A DNA stretch of 64,000 bases. It comes from Streptococcus porcinus (GTDB lineage: Bacteria; Bacillota; Bacilli; Lactobacillales; Streptococcaceae). The stretch spans positions 1,922,001 to 1,986,000 of the forward strand of contig NZ_LR594036.1 in assembly GCF_901542335.1 (NCBI RefSeq), given 5' to 3'. The notes beneath the pieces are model-generated. The model searched no databases. It saw nothing but the letters and a program-made list of their open reading frames with translations, and was not told where the DNA came from. Positions 16,790-26,106 of the stretch are shown one piece after another (positions within the stretch are counted from its first letter, which is position 1; the number at the start of each line of letters is the position of its first letter). A program made the position numbers and the translations under genes.

Positions 16790-16840
16790 AAAAAGGGTCT
16801 GATAAGCCCGAAGATTATTAATATAATGAAGGAGAAAGCA

Positions 16841-17110
16841 ATGGCAAAAAAATCAAAAATTGCTAAATACCAAAAGCAGCTCCAACTGATCGAACAGTAC
16901 GCTGACCTTCGCCGTGAGCTTAAAGCAGCTGGGGATTATGAAGCACTGCGCAAATTGCCGCGTGATTCAAACCCTAACCGCTTGAAAAACCGGGATTTGA
17001 TTGATGGCCGTCCACATGCTTACATGCGTAAGTTTGGTGTTAGCCGGATTAATTTCCGTAATCTAGCTCATAAAGGTCAACTTCCTGGCATCACTAAAGC
17101 TAGCTGGTAA
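16841..17110 (+). CDS. rpsN: 30S ribosomal protein S14, zinc-independent paralogue
   Basis: 89-residue S14 ([13 protein letters not shown] start) with the conserved [17 protein letters not shown] and [15 protein letters not shown] segments and no CxxC pairs, so it is the Zn-free C-minus form. It is expected to replace the zinc-containing S14 of the main ribosomal operon when zinc is scarce. The start at 16841 is chosen because AAGGAG lies seven bases upstream; a longer in-frame extension has no homology. Confidence 0.95.
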   Translation: MAKKSKIAKYQKQLQLIEQYADLRRELKAAGDYEALRKLPRDSNPNRLKNRDLIDGRPHAYMRKFGVSRINFRNLAHKGQLPGITKASW

Positions 17111-17190
17111 GCTTTTCACACTTTACAAACACTTATTTTGCAGGTAGGTGTGCAATATTAGTAATCATAGTAGCCAATATTTATCACTTT

Positions 17191-17220
17191 AAACTCAGTA
17201 TGCCAAGATACTGAGTTTTT
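17191..17220. terminator. Bidirectional terminator between rpsN and azlD
   Basis: AAACTCAGTAT (17191-17201) pairs with ATACTGAGTTT (17208-17218) and is followed by seven T. Confidence 0.88.
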
Positions 17221-17550
17221 TTATTGTAAAAATCGAAGCAATGCCATACTGATTACTCCTGTTAAAACAACATATAATAAATTTTTTGAGCGATAAGCCA
17301 TATAAATTGTTGGCAAACTTGCCAATAAGGCCCACCAATCAACAATTGGCAAGTGTCCAACTTTTTCATGAAAGAGACTAGATAGTGTTAGGGAAGCTAG
17401 TATACTTAGCGGTAAATAATTTAAGAACCGTAATACAAGTGGTGGTAACTTCTTATATTTTACAAAAACAAAAGGAGCTACTCGCGGAATCCACGAAACC
17501 AAAAAACCAAGTAAAATAACCATTAAAATAGTATCATTTTGTCTCATCAA
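17221..17550 (-). CDS. azlD: Branched-chain amino acid exporter small subunit
   Basis: 109-residue membrane protein with about four helices; the RVAPFVFVKYKKLPPLVLRFLNYLP segment is characteristic of AzlD. It works with AzlC (the large subunit directly upstream) to export branched-chain amino acids and analogues such as 4-azaleucine. Its start overlaps the end of azlC by 17 bases. Confidence 0.88.
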   Translation of the reverse strand: MMRQNDTILMVILLGFLVSWIPRVAPFVFVKYKKLPPLVLRFLNYLPLSILASLTLSSLFHEKVGHLPIVDWWALLASLPTIYMAYRSKNLLYVVLTGVISMALLRFLQ

Positions 17551-18229
17551 GATAGACTCCTATTCCACAAGCTAATAGAGTTGACACTAAAACAGATAGG
17601 TTTTCTGAAAAAATTATCGAAGATAGTAAATAAGTAATGACTACTGTCAAAAAAATTAGCCCTATTTTTTTAACACCTTCAGTCAAAAGCATAGCTTCTA
17701 GCTGACTCGAAAGAAGGCCGATGAACATAGCTACCAATGCAAAATCAAGGCCAAACCTTTGAGGGTCACCGATAGTATTTCCTAGAATTGCTCCAAAAAC
17801 AGTGGCAGATACCCATGTTACATAGCTCAAAACATTATTTCCATGCATCCATTTTGGACTAATACTTTTGTTATGAACCGTCTCTCCCAAAAGAACGCCA
17901 TAGCTCTCATCAGTTATCAATGAAGCAATTGCAATGTTATCCCAAAAACTGCTTTTATTAAAAATTGTCGTTGCATGGAGACTCATTAGCATATTTCGTA
18001 AATTGACTAAAAAAATAGTAAGAACTATCGCCGACAAACTTGCACCACCGACAAGGAGCGCACATATGGCAAATTGCGCTGAACCGCCATAGATGAGAGC
18101 ACTCATTAAGGCGACTTCAAGACTAGAAATTCCAGAAGCAGAGGCAATAATTCCAAAAGCTAACCCTATAGATATGTAGCCAAATGCTGTTGGTAAGGCA
18201 TCTCTGACACCTTCTTTGAAACCTTTCAT
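17534..18229 (-). CDS. azlC: Branched-chain amino acid exporter large subunit
   Basis: 231-residue AzlC-family protein: KEGVRDALPTAFGYISIGLAFG near the N-terminus, then QFAICALLVGG and the LMSLHATTIF region, with about six to seven helices. The start at 18229 is chosen because GGAGGGGAG precedes it and AzlC homologues begin at this point; an ATG six codons upstream lacks a site. Forms a two-gene operon with azlD. Confidence 0.9.
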   Translation of the reverse strand: MKGFKEGVRDALPTAFGYISIGLAFGIIASASGISSLEVALMSALIYGGSAQFAICALLVGGASLSAIVLTIFLVNLRNMLMSLHATTIFNKSSFWDNIAIASLITDESYGVLLGETVHNKSISPKWMHGNNVLSYVTWVSATVFGAILGNTIGDPQRFGLDFALVAMFIGLLSSQLEAMLLTEGVKKIGLIFLTVVITYLLSSIIFSENLSVLVSTLLACGIGVYLDETK

Positions 18230-18315
18230 ACTTACTCCCCTCCACATAATTATCAGAATATTCCAATATCATACAATAATTTAAGTCATAAGGGAACAGT
18301 TTTAAAGCTGTTCCC

Positions 18316-19326
18316 TTAATCGTTATAAGTAAAAGCCAAGCTAGGTTTAGCATTTAAATCCAATTTAGCAAAGTGCCCTAAATCATATTCAATTGCAGCT
18401 GCTAAAGCAATCATACCAGCGTTATCACCACAGAGACGTAAAGGAGGAATAATGACGGGTATTTCTGTAATTTCTTGAGCTAGGCGCTCTCGAAGGCCTT
18501 GATTGGCTGCCACGCCACCAGCAACAACAAGCATTTTAACTGGATATTGGGCTAAAGCTTTTTTAGTCTTGACCATTAAAATATCTAATACGGCTTCCTG
18601 AAATGAGGCACATAAATCCTCAAGAACTAGTTTTTCGCCTTTTTGTTCAGCATTGTGATGCAAATTAATAAAGGCTGACTTTAAGCCAGAAAAAGAGAAC
18701 TCTAAATGATCTTCTTTAATCATTGCCCTTGGAAAGTTATAGATATCTTCACCTTTATGGGCTAGCTGATCGATTTCACGACCTGCTGGATAGGTCAGAC
18801 CCATAACACGTCCCACCTTATCATAAGCTTCGCCTACTGCGTCGTCTCGCGTCTCTCCAATAATATGGTACTGACCCGGCTCTGAGACGTAGACCAGCTC
18901 AGTATGCCCACCAGAAACCAAGAGAGCCATCAACGGATACACTAGTTCTTTCTCTTGTCGCGCAGCCATAAGGTGACCAGCCATATGATTGACTGGGATT
19001 AACGGGATGCTGTGAGCCCAAGCAAAGGCTTTTGCGGCAGCGATTCCCACCAGTAAAGCCCCAACAAGCCCTGGCCCATAAGTTACAGCGACAGCATCTA
19101 AGTCTTCTGCGCTAATACCAGCTTCTTTCAAAGCGTCTTCAAAGCACGTTGTAATCACTTCTACATGGTGACGACTAGCAACTTCTGGGACAACTCCACC
19201 AAAGCGTTTATGACTCTCTACCTGACTAGCAATGATATTACTTAAAAGCTCATTATCATTTTTAAGGATGGCGACACTGGTTTCGTCACAAGAGCTTTCG
19301 ACCGCCAAAATATACCTATCTGTCAT
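18316..19326 (-). CDS. tsaD: tRNA N6-threonylcarbamoyladenosine transferase
   Basis: Catalytic subunit that puts the threonylcarbamoyl group on A37 of ANN-decoding tRNAs. At 336 residues it has normal length, with the ASKHA start [13 protein letters not shown], the metal-binding HMAGH motif (about 113-117), SGGHTELV, and [12 protein letters not shown]. It is the last gene of tsaB-rimI-tsaD and overlaps rimI. A hairpin (AAGGGAACAG/CTGTTCCCTT, 18290-18317) sits right after the stop but has no T-tract. Confidence 0.97.
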   Translation of the reverse strand: MTDRYILAVESSCDETSVAILKNDNELLSNIIASQVESHKRFGGVVPEVASRHHVEVITTCFEDALKEAGISAEDLDAVAVTYGPGLVGALLVGIAAAKAFAWAHSIPLIPVNHMAGHLMAARQEKELVYPLMALLVSGGHTELVYVSEPGQYHIIGETRDDAVGEAYDKVGRVMGLTYPAGREIDQLAHKGEDIYNFPRAMIKEDHLEFSFSGLKSAFINLHHNAEQKGEKLVLEDLCASFQEAVLDILMVKTKKALAQYPVKMLVVAGGVAANQGLRERLAQEITEIPVIIPPLRLCGDNAGMIALAAAIEYDLGHFAKLDLNAKPSLAFTYND

Positions 19327-19744
19327 CTTTTCCTTCTCGTTTCATTAATAGTGCCCCTTCGATAGGGTTCTTATAGTAATTTTTACGTTTTCCAATGATG
19401 CTAAAATTAGCTTTTTTGTAAAGAGCTTGCGCTGCAAGGTTTGACTCCCTTACTTCCAAAAAGATAGGATGGTTAAAAGAGGCAACCTTCTGTAAGAGCT
19501 GCGCTCCGATACCTTTGCCTTGGTAATCAGGCAAAACAGCAATGTTTGTAATTTCCAACTCACCTACCAATTGCTGCAAAGATAAAAAAGCTATTATTTC
19601 TTGCCCATTATAGACAAAATAGTAATCAACATTTGGTGATTCTAAGTCTCTTTTAATCTGATCCATTGTCCAAGGTGACTCTAAGTAAATACAACTTAGG
19701 ATGTGATAAACAGCTTCTACTTTTTCTTCAACAGTTTTCATCAT
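19316..19744 (-). CDS. rimI: Ribosomal-protein-alanine N-acetyltransferase RimI
   Basis: 142-residue GNAT acetyltransferase with the acetyl-CoA loop in [14 protein letters not shown] (about 74-87) and the [18 protein letters not shown] motif typical of RimI. The usual substrate is the N-terminus of ribosomal protein S18. The ATG overlaps the tsaB stop (TAATG), and the end overlaps tsaD, so the three genes are coupled. Confidence 0.9.
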   Translation of the reverse strand: MMKTVEEKVEAVYHILSCIYLESPWTMDQIKRDLESPNVDYYFVYNGQEIIAFLSLQQLVGELEITNIAVLPDYQGKGIGAQLLQKVASFNHPIFLEVRESNLAAQALYKKANFSIIGKRKNYYKNPIEGALLMKREGKDDR

Positions 19745-20436
19745 TAGACACGCTTGATATAATTGGTTTCTGACTCTGGTTGATGGCTTTTAAGCCAAAT
19801 TTCTTCAGCTTCCACTTTTTTCAAGTATTCAGGTATAAAAGCGTCCACATTAACTGGAGACATATTTTGAGCTTTAAGTCCTAACTCAAAGGCAGAAGGC
19901 AGAGTGGGAAGAATTTCAGCTTTTGGTAGTTGTTCTTTGATAACATTACTGAAACCAGCTACTTCTCCTGTAAATATGATTTTTGTTTGCCCCTTTAACT
20001 CTTCTATGAGATCAGATAAAGCTATGTGTTGATCAGCTCGAACACTCTCCTTGTTTTGATAAAAACCTGCATAGACGTTTTGCCGTCTAGCATCAATCAA
20101 TGGCACTACCAAAGTTTCTGGATCAGTGATTGTAGCAGCCAAAGCATATAGGCTTGAAATGCCAACTAAATCAATTTTTAAACTGTAGGCTAACATTTTA
20201 GCTGTTGCCACGGCGACGCGTAAGCCAGTGTAGGAACCAGGCCCTTGTGCGACTGCGATTCTCCCTATGTCCTTAGGGCATAAATCTAAAGAAGCCATCA
20301 AAAAATCAATGGCGGGCATGAGATTGATGCTGTGGTTCTTTTTGATATTGATCGTTAGGTCTGCTAGTAAGGTCCGATCCTCTAAAATAGCGAGCGAAAG
20401 ACTCTTATTAGAGGTATCAAATGCAAGTATTTTCAT
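19744..20436 (-). CDS. tsaB: tRNA threonylcarbamoyladenosine biosynthesis protein TsaB
   Basis: 230-residue ASKHA-fold partner of TsaD, required for assembly of the t6A-forming complex. Signatures are LAFDTSNKSLSLAI at the start and AQGPGSYTGLRVAVATAK (about 64-81). It heads the leftward tsaB-rimI-tsaD operon and diverges from rpoY-rnjA. Confidence 0.95.
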   Translation of the reverse strand: MKILAFDTSNKSLSLAILEDRTLLADLTINIKKNHSINLMPAIDFLMASLDLCPKDIGRIAVAQGPGSYTGLRVAVATAKMLAYSLKIDLVGISSLYALAATITDPETLVVPLIDARRQNVYAGFYQNKESVRADQHIALSDLIEELKGQTKIIFTGEVAGFSNVIKEQLPKAEILPTLPSAFELGLKAQNMSPVNVDAFIPEYLKKVEAEEIWLKSHQPESETNYIKRV

Positions 20437-20553
20437 TTTACCCTTCTTTTCTGTGAATTACTATTGTCCAATTATATCATAAAATCGACTTCCTGGACAA
20501 AAGTCCGTCTAAATCTAGCTCTTGTAAAAGCCCCGATTCTTGCAATCTATGCT

Positions 20554-20582
20554 TTTACTAAAAGCTCTAATTATGATATAAT
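20554..20582 (+). promoter_or_regulatory. Promoter of rpoY-rnjA
   Basis: TTTACT and TATAAT with a 17-base spacer, giving a leader of about 125 bases before rpoY. The leader holds GC-rich inverted segments (near 20641-20664) but no riboswitch class I recognise. Confidence 0.6.
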
Positions 20583-20714
20583 TCTAGTAATTGCAAATAA
20601 TCAAGTTTAAAACTACTACACTATTACTTATAGAAAAAGGTCACACGGCCATCGTGCCATTTGACTTGTTTTATTATAGTTTAAATCCTTGATTGACCAG
20701 AAAGGAAAAATAAA

Positions 20715-20945
20715 ATGATTTACAAAGTTTTCTACCAAGAAACAAAAGACCGTAACCCACGTCGTGAAAATACTAAAACTTTATATATTGATATTGAAGC
20801 TAAAGACGAACTTGAGGGCCGTATTAAAGCGCGTAAACTTGTTGAAGAAAAAACAAATTACAACGTTGAATTTATTGAGCTCCTCTCAGATAAACACCTC
20901 GAGTATGAAAAAGAAACAGGCGTTTTTGAAGTAATGGAGTTATAA
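20715..20945 (+). CDS. rpoY: RNA polymerase epsilon subunit
   Basis: 76-residue DUF1447 protein ([19 protein letters not shown] start), the small Firmicute RNA polymerase subunit. Directly upstream of RNase J1, as in most Firmicutes; a single base separates its stop codon from the rnjA start, so the two are coupled. Confidence 0.93.
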   Translation: MIYKVFYQETKDRNPRRENTKTLYIDIEAKDELEGRIKARKLVEEKTNYNVEFIELLSDKHLEYEKETGVFEVMEL

Positions 20946-20946
20946 T

Positions 20947-22632
20947 ATGTCAGCTATCGATTTAAAACCTAATGAAGTTGGCGTCTTCGCCATTGGTGGT
21001 CTAGGGGAAATCGGCAAAAACACCTACGGTATTGAATACCAAGATGAAATTATCATTGTTGATGCAGGGATTAAATTCCCAGAAGATGATCTTTTAGGTA
21101 TTGACTATGTTATTCCTGATTACTCTTACATTGTCGATAATATTGATCGTGTCAAAGCTCTAGTCATTACCCATGGACACGAAGATCATATTGGCGGAAT
21201 TCCTTTCTTACTAAAACAAGCTAATGTCCCTATTTACGCTGGGCCACTTGCTCTCGCTTTAATCCGTGGCAAACTGGAGGAACATGGTTTACTTCGTGAT
21301 TCTAAAATGTACGAAATTAACCATAATACAGAATTGACCTTCAAAAATATGAGCGTCACTTTCTTTAGAACGACACACTCCATTCCAGAACCTTTAGGCA
21401 TTGTTATTCATACCCCTCAAGGAAAGATTGTTTGTACCGGCGATTTTAAATTTGATTTCACTCCTGTTGGTGAGCCAGCAGATATTCATCGCATGGCTGC
21501 ACTTGGTGAAGAAGGGGTGCTCTGTCTCTTATCAGATTCCACAAATGCCGAAGTTCCGACTTTTACCAACTCTGAAAAAGTCGTTGGGCAATCTATTTTA
21601 AAAATTATTGAAGGAATCCACGGACGTATTATCTTTGCTTCCTTCGCTTCGAATATTTTTCGGTTGCAACAAGCTGCTGAAGCTGCTGTTAAAACAGGAC
21701 GAAAAATCGTCGTCTTCGGACGTTCTATGGAAAAAGCTATTGTCAACGGAATTGAACTAGGCTACATAAAGGTTCCAAAGGGTACCTTTATTGAACCTAA
21801 TGAAATTAAGGACTACCATGCTAATGAAATCTTAATTATGTGTACAGGTAGCCAAGGGGAATCTATGGCTGCACTCGCAAGGATTGCTAATGGTACTCAC
21901 CGTCAAGTTACTTTACAACCTGGTGATACTGTTATCTTCTCATCAAGCCCAATCCCAGGAAATACAACCAGCGTCAATAAACTGATTAATACTATTCAAG
22001 AAGCTGGGGTAGAAGTCATTCACGGCAAAGTCAATAATATTCATACATCAGGGCACGGTGGTCAACAAGAGCAAAAACTCATGTTACGCCTTATGAAACC
22101 CAAATTTTTCATGCCCGTTCATGGTGAATATCGGATGCAAAAAGTCCATGCAGGCTTAGCCGAAGATACAGGTATCCCAGAAGAAAATATCTTCATTCTA
22201 GAAAATGGGGACGTTTTAGCCTTAACAAACGACTCCGCTCGTCGTGCAGGCCATTTCAACGCCCAAGACATCTATGTCGATGGAAATGGTATCGGCGATA
22301 TTGGTACAGCTGTTTTACGCGATCGTCGTGATCTTTCAGAAGATGGGGTAGTATTAGCAGTAGCAACTGTTGACTTTGAAACACAAATGATTCTAGCTGG
22401 TCCAGACATTCTCAGCCGTGGCTTTATCTACATGCGTGAATCTGGTGATTTAATCCGAGAAAGCCAACGTGTTTTATTTAATGCTATACGTATTGCACTT
22501 AAAAATAAAGAAGCTAGCATTCAATCTGTTAATGGTGCCATCGTAAATGCACTTCGTCCTTTCTTGTTTGAAAAAACCGAAAGAGAACCTATTATCATCC
22601 CAATGATATTAACTCCTGATAAAGAAGACTAG
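20947..22632 (+). CDS. rnjA: Ribonuclease J1
   Basis: 561-residue metallo-beta-lactamase/beta-CASP ribonuclease for mRNA decay and rRNA maturation. The zinc-binding HGHEDH motif is at about residues 74-79, with further ligands in CTGDFKFD and the beta-CASP motifs around TSGHGG and MPVHGEYRM. Length and position after rpoY indicate J1 and not J2. Its stop codon overlaps the left arm of the terminator that the IS element has split. Confidence 0.96.
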   Translation: MSAIDLKPNEVGVFAIGGLGEIGKNTYGIEYQDEIIIVDAGIKFPEDDLLGIDYVIPDYSYIVDNIDRVKALVITHGHEDHIGGIPFLLKQANVPIYAGPLALALIRGKLEEHGLLRDSKMYEINHNTELTFKNMSVTFFRTTHSIPEPLGIVIHTPQGKIVCTGDFKFDFTPVGEPADIHRMAALGEEGVLCLLSDSTNAEVPTFTNSEKVVGQSILKIIEGIHGRIIFASFASNIFRLQQAAEAAVKTGRKIVVFGRSMEKAIVNGIELGYIKVPKGTFIEPNEIKDYHANEILIMCTGSQGESMAALARIANGTHRQVTLQPGDTVIFSSSPIPGNTTSVNKLINTIQEAGVEVIHGKVNNIHTSGHGGQQEQKLMLRLMKPKFFMPVHGEYRMQKVHAGLAEDTGIPEENIFILENGDVLALTNDSARRAGHFNAQDIYVDGNGIGDIGTAVLRDRRDLSEDGVVLAVATVDFETQMILAGPDILSRGFIYMRESGDLIRESQRVLFNAIRIALKNKEASIQSVNGAIVNALRPFLFEKTEREPIIIPMILTPDKED

Positions 22633-22659
22633 TCAAAAAACCAATCCTCAGATGTACTG

Positions 22660-22703
22660 CACCCCAAAAGTTGGACAAAAAATCTAACATTTGGGGTGTT
22701 TTT
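22660..22703 (+). terminator. Hairpin at the left end of the IS that can terminate incoming transcription
   Basis: CACCCCAAA (22660-22668) pairs with TTTGGGGTG (22690-22698), followed by five T. The GGGGTG that would serve as the orfA ribosome-binding site is inside the right arm. Transcripts entering from rnjA would thus end here or hide the orfA start, while transcripts starting inside the hairpin would not form it. Confidence 0.6.
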
Positions 22704-22705
22704 GT

Positions 22706-23242
22706 ATGAAATTAAGTTATGAAGATAAATTAGAAATTTATCGTTTAAAGAAGTCAGGTGTTTCCTGGACTCAATTAGAGATTCAATTTGGAGTAACCCG
22801 CTGCAACTTAAAATATACCATTCGACTGATGGATCGTTATGGAGTTGAGATCGTTAAGAAGCAAAAGTACCAAGCTTATTCACCTGAAATGAAGCAAGAA
22901 ATGATTAATAAAGTCTTGAAAGATGGGCAATCCTTAATGTCAGTTTCTCTAGATTACGCCTTCCCAAATCCAGGAACTCTTGCCAATTGGATAGCGCAAT
23001 ACAAGAAAAATGGTTATACTATTGTTGAGACAACAAAAGGGAGACCAGCAAAAATGGGACGTAAACCAAAGAAAACTTGGGAAGAAATGACTGAATTAGA
23101 GCGCCTTCAGGAAGAGAACGAATATCTCAGAACGGAGAACGCCTTCCTAAAAAAGTTAAAAGAGTTAGAAGAACGGGACGAAGCTATCGAGAAAGAACGA
23201 CAGAAATCATTAAAGAAATGGTTGATGGAGGATTTAGATTAG
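22706..23242 (+). CDS. IS3-family transposase OrfA (helix-turn-helix protein)
   Basis: 178 residues, two helix-turn-helix segments ([22 protein letters not shown] and a second around 85-105) and a C-terminal leucine-zipper-like helix ([28 protein letters not shown]), as in IS150-group OrfA. The ATG at 22706 is chosen because GGGGTG lies eight bases upstream and the reading upstream is outside homology. It binds the IS ends; fusion to OrfB by frameshift gives the transposase. Confidence 0.88.
   Translation: MKLSYEDKLEIYRLKKSGVSWTQLEIQFGVTRCNLKYTIRLMDRYGVEIVKKQKYQAYSPEMKQEMINKVLKDGQSLMSVSLDYAFPNPGTLANWIAQYKKNGYTIVETTKGRPAKMGRKPKKTWEEMTELERLQEENEYLRTENAFLKKLKELEERDEAIEKERQKSLKKWLMEDLD
23149..23155 (+). 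other. Programmed -1 frameshift site (A AAA AAG) in the IS
   Basis: The heptamer AAAAAAG is in the X XXY YYZ register of orfA (CTA AAA AAG). A -1 slip here leads into a frame that stays open through the orfB start and yields a continuous OrfAB protein. This is the classic IS3-family signal. Confidence 0.8.
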
Positions 23243-24027
23243 GTTTACTTCTAAGAGCAGCTCAATTAGCTCGTTCAACCTATTACTATCATCTTAAGCA
23301 ACTAGAACAAGATGATTTAGACAAGTCCATTAAAGACCAAATTCAAGAAGTCTATCAGAAACATAAAGGTAACTATGGCTATCGTCGAATCACTTTGGAA
23401 CTGCGTAACAGAGGTTTTATCATCAACCACAAAAGAGTTCAGCGCTTGATGAAAGAACTAGGTTTAACAGCGAGAATACGTCGCAAAAGACGCTATTCAT
23501 CTTATAAGGGTGAGGTTGGAAAGAAAGCAGATAACCTTATTCAACGCCATTTTGAAGCCTCTAAACCTTTTGAGAAGTGTTACACCGATGTGACTGAATT
23601 TGCTTTACCTGAGGGAAAACTCTATTTATCACCAGTTCTTGATGGTTATAATAGCGAGATAATAAACTATACCATTTCACGTTCTCCTAACTTAAACCAA
23701 ATTAAAACGATGCTAGAAAAGACATTTCCAGATAAATACTATAACGGAACTATTTTACATAGTGATCAAGGCTGGCAGTATCAGCACAACTATTATCATC
23801 ACTTTTTAAACTCTAAAGGTATCCGTCCATCTATGTCACGTAAAGGAAACAGCCCTGACAATGGGATGATGGAATCCTTCTTTGGCATATTAAAGTCAGA
23901 AATGTTCTATGGCTATGAGAGCTACTATAAATCTCTGGGAGATTTAGAAAAAGCTATTAAAAAATATATTGATTATTACAACAATAAACGGATCAAAGTA
24001 AAACTAAAAGGACTTAATCCCGTATAA
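23218..24027 (+). CDS. IS3-family transposase OrfB (DDE integrase), C-terminally truncated
   Basis: 269 residues with the rve integrase core: catalytic Asp in YTDVTEF, second Asp in HSDQGWQY, and Glu in [13 protein letters not shown]. An IS150-type HTH_21 region precedes it ([15 protein letters not shown]). It ends at LKGLNPV followed by TAA; the frame then continues YRTKSFA to a TAA at 24049-24051. IS150-group proteins usually end in ...PVQYRTKSFA-like sequence, so CAA to TAA has removed the last eight residues. Confidence 0.85.
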   Translation: MVDGGFRLGLLLRAAQLARSTYYYHLKQLEQDDLDKSIKDQIQEVYQKHKGNYGYRRITLELRNRGFIINHKRVQRLMKELGLTARIRRKRRYSSYKGEVGKKADNLIQRHFEASKPFEKCYTDVTEFALPEGKLYLSPVLDGYNSEIINYTISRSPNLNQIKTMLEKTFPDKYYNGTILHSDQGWQYQHNYYHHFLNSKGIRPSMSRKGNSPDNGMMESFFGILKSEMFYGYESYYKSLGDLEKAIKKYIDYYNNKRIKVKLKGLNPV

Positions 24028-24114
24028 TACAGAACTAAATCCTTTGCTTAAAATATAATGTCTAACTTTTTGGGGTCAGTACAAGATTGGTTTTTTTGAC
24101 GTGTTTAAGTTATC

Positions 24115-25050
24115 TTATTTATTTTGTTGAGATCTATATGCTTCTGCTTCTGCTTCGGTCGATAAAACAAAGTGACCTGGCGTAATTTCATGCATTTGGC
24201 GTTCTTGTCCATCCATTTCGATACTTGGATCGTAGATTTCAGCAACACGTTGGCGCTCAACATCTGGATCTGGCTCTGGAATAGCGGAGAGGAGACTCCT
24301 AGTGTAGGGGTGGATAGGATTATTATAAACATCATCAGACGTACCAATCTCTAACAATTTACCCCAATGCATAACACCAATACGATCGGAAATATATTTA
24401 ACCATTGACAAATCATGTGCAATAAAGAGATAAGTCAATCCTCTTTCTTCTTGTAATCTTTGCATTAAGTTAACAACCTGTGCTTGAATAGATACGTCGA
24501 GAGCAGAGATAGGTTCATCAGCAATTATGAATTTCGGTTTGACAGCTAGCGCTCTTGCAATACCAATACGTTGGCGTTGACCGCCAGAAAATTCATGGGG
24601 ATAACGTGTTGCATGGTCACGGTTCAACCCAACACGTTCTAGCAATTCTTGAACTCGTTTCTCACGTTCTACTTTGTTTGGTGAAAGTTTATGAATATCT
24701 AGACCTTCTGCAACAATATCTCTAATTTTCATCCGACCATTAAGACTAGCTTGCGGATCTTGGAAAATCATCTGGGCATCTTTACGGAACTCATGTAACT
24801 CTTTAGCTTTAAGATTGGAAACCGTTTTGCCATTAAAGATGATCTCGCCTTCATTGATATCATAAAGCTTCAAAATAGCACGGCCGACTGTCGTTTTTCC
24901 TGATCCGGATTCTCCGACAAGACCAAAAACTTCACCTTCGTAGATATCGAAACTGATATTGTCAATAGCCTTAACTTCATTCTTTTTACCTTTATTGAAG
25001 ATCAGTGAAACATTCTTAAGCTCAACTAATTTTTTGCGTTTGTCTGTCAT
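24115..25050 (-). CDS. oppF: Oligopeptide ABC transporter ATP-binding protein OppF
   Basis: 311-residue ATPase with Walker A GESGSGKT (about 44-51), signature FSGGQRQRIGIARAL (about 155-169) and Walker B IIADEPISALD. The PISALD variant and the C-terminal oligopeptide-transporter extension indicate OppF. It ends the oppABCDF operon. The ATG overlaps the oppD stop (TAATG). Its downstream terminator was destroyed by the IS. Confidence 0.95.
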   Translation of the reverse strand: MTDKRKKLVELKNVSLIFNKGKKNEVKAIDNISFDIYEGEVFGLVGESGSGKTTVGRAILKLYDINEGEIIFNGKTVSNLKAKELHEFRKDAQMIFQDPQASLNGRMKIRDIVAEGLDIHKLSPNKVEREKRVQELLERVGLNRDHATRYPHEFSGGQRQRIGIARALAVKPKFIIADEPISALDVSIQAQVVNLMQRLQEERGLTYLFIAHDLSMVKYISDRIGVMHWGKLLEIGTSDDVYNNPIHPYTRSLLSAIPEPDPDVERQRVAEIYDPSIEMDGQERQMHEITPGHFVLSTEAEAEAYRSQQNK

Positions 25051-26096
25051 TAAGCTTGACCTCCGTTCTTTTCAGCCCATTTCTTCCAACGTTTTTGTAT
25101 TTGAACTGGAGGAATAACTTTTGGTGCACGCTCATCTAACAGCCAAGTAGCAGCAAATTGCGTGTCACTAACTTTAAACATTGGAGGTTCTTCTTCATGG
25201 TCAATGTCTAAAGCAAACTCATTACGAGCCGCAAAGGCATCACCTTTTGGCGGATTTAGCAAGTCCGGTGGTGTACCGGGAATTGATTCTAAAGTACCAG
25301 CTTCTGTATCTGTTGTCGGCATTGATTTTAAGAGACCCCAAGTATAGGGATGTTGTGGATTGTAGAAGACTTCGTCAACTGTACCATATTCAACAATTTT
25401 TCCAGCATACATAACCGCAACACGATCCGCCATACCTGCAACAACTCCTAAATCATGAGTAATAAAGATAATTGACGATGAAATTTGTGACTGCAAGCCC
25501 TTCATTAATTTTAAAATTTGATTTTGAATGGTAACATCAAGAGCAGTTGTTGGTTCATCAGCAATCAATATCTCCGGATTAGCTGCTAAGGCGATAGCAA
25601 TAACGGCGCGTTGTCGCATACCACCTGACCACTGGTGAGGATAATCATTGATGTGTTCTTCAGCATTAGGAATACCTACTTGATGCATCAACCTTAAGGC
25701 ACGGTCGAGTGCTTCTTTCTTAGATACTGATTCATGGATTAGAATCGCTTCAGCAATTTGCTTACCAATTTTCATGGTAGGATCCAAACTGGTCATTGGA
25801 TCTTGGAAAATCATAGCAATTTCTTTTCCACGAACTTTAACCCATTCTTCCTCTTTTAAGTTATTAAGTTTTTTTCCTTTAAAGTCAATATCACCTGAAA
25901 TACTTGCATTTTTTGCATTCAACCCCATTAAGGTCCGGGTGGTCACTGACTTTCCTGATCCAGATTCACCGACGATTGCCAGGGTCTCCCCCTTATACAA
26001 CTCGAAATTGATATCTCGGATAGCTTTAACATCTCCAGCATAAGTTTTGAAATCAACGTGGAGGTTTTTAACATTTAAGATTGTTTCATTTGACAT
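25050..26096 (-). CDS. oppD: Oligopeptide ABC transporter ATP-binding protein OppD
   Basis: 348-residue ATPase with Walker A GESGSGKS, signature [15 protein letters not shown] and Walker [12 protein letters not shown], plus the C-terminal oligopeptide/dipeptide region including the [15 protein letters not shown] segment. The ATG at 26096 is chosen because AGGAGG precedes it; the frame is open further upstream but overlaps oppC without a site. Confidence 0.95.
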   Translation of the reverse strand: MSNETILNVKNLHVDFKTYAGDVKAIRDINFELYKGETLAIVGESGSGKSVTTRTLMGLNAKNASISGDIDFKGKKLNNLKEEEWVKVRGKEIAMIFQDPMTSLDPTMKIGKQIAEAILIHESVSKKEALDRALRLMHQVGIPNAEEHINDYPHQWSGGMRQRAVIAIALAANPEILIADEPTTALDVTIQNQILKLMKGLQSQISSSIIFITHDLGVVAGMADRVAVMYAGKIVEYGTVDEVFYNPQHPYTWGLLKSMPTTDTEAGTLESIPGTPPDLLNPPKGDAFAARNEFALDIDHEEEPPMFKVSDTQFAATWLLDERAPKVIPPVQIQKRWKKWAEKNGGQA

Positions 26097-26106
26097 GTTT
26101 TTCCTC

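Larger units (their letters stand above)
22653..24083 (+). mobile_element. IS3-family (IS150-like) insertion sequence, 1431 bp
   Basis: The ends are imperfect inverted repeats: TGTACTGCACCCCAAAAG on the left against TGTACTGACCCCAAAAAG on the right. A 3-bp AGA duplication flanks it (22650-22652 and 24084-24086). Inside are two overlapping ORFs in the -1 frame arrangement of IS3 elements. The element is full length, but orfB has a premature stop. I did not assign an ISfinder name. Confidence 0.92.
22631..24100. terminator. rnjA/oppF bidirectional terminator split by the IS element
   Basis: The left arm AGTCAAAAAACCAATC (22631-22646) and right arm GATTGGTTTTTTTGAC (24085-24100) are complementary. 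If the IS and one AGA copy are removed they form a hairpin of about 15 pairs with a CTCA loop and A/T tracts on both sides, between the convergent rnjA and oppF. The arms are now 1.4 kb apart, so the native terminator is lost in both directions. Confidence 0.85.

Noticed and set aside
16763..16840. N-terminal extension of S14
   Set aside because: In-frame codons upstream of 16841 overlap the promoter-proximal zinc-box dyad and have no ribosome-binding site; the 89-residue form is standard.
18290..18317. Perfect 10-bp hairpin after tsaD as a terminator
   Set aside because: No T-tract on either side, so I did not call it a Rho-independent terminator; mentioned only under tsaD.
20590..20714. 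rpoY leader as a riboswitch
   Set aside because: Some inverted GC-rich segments but no match to a riboswitch or T-box pattern I know, and no terminator/antiterminator pair.
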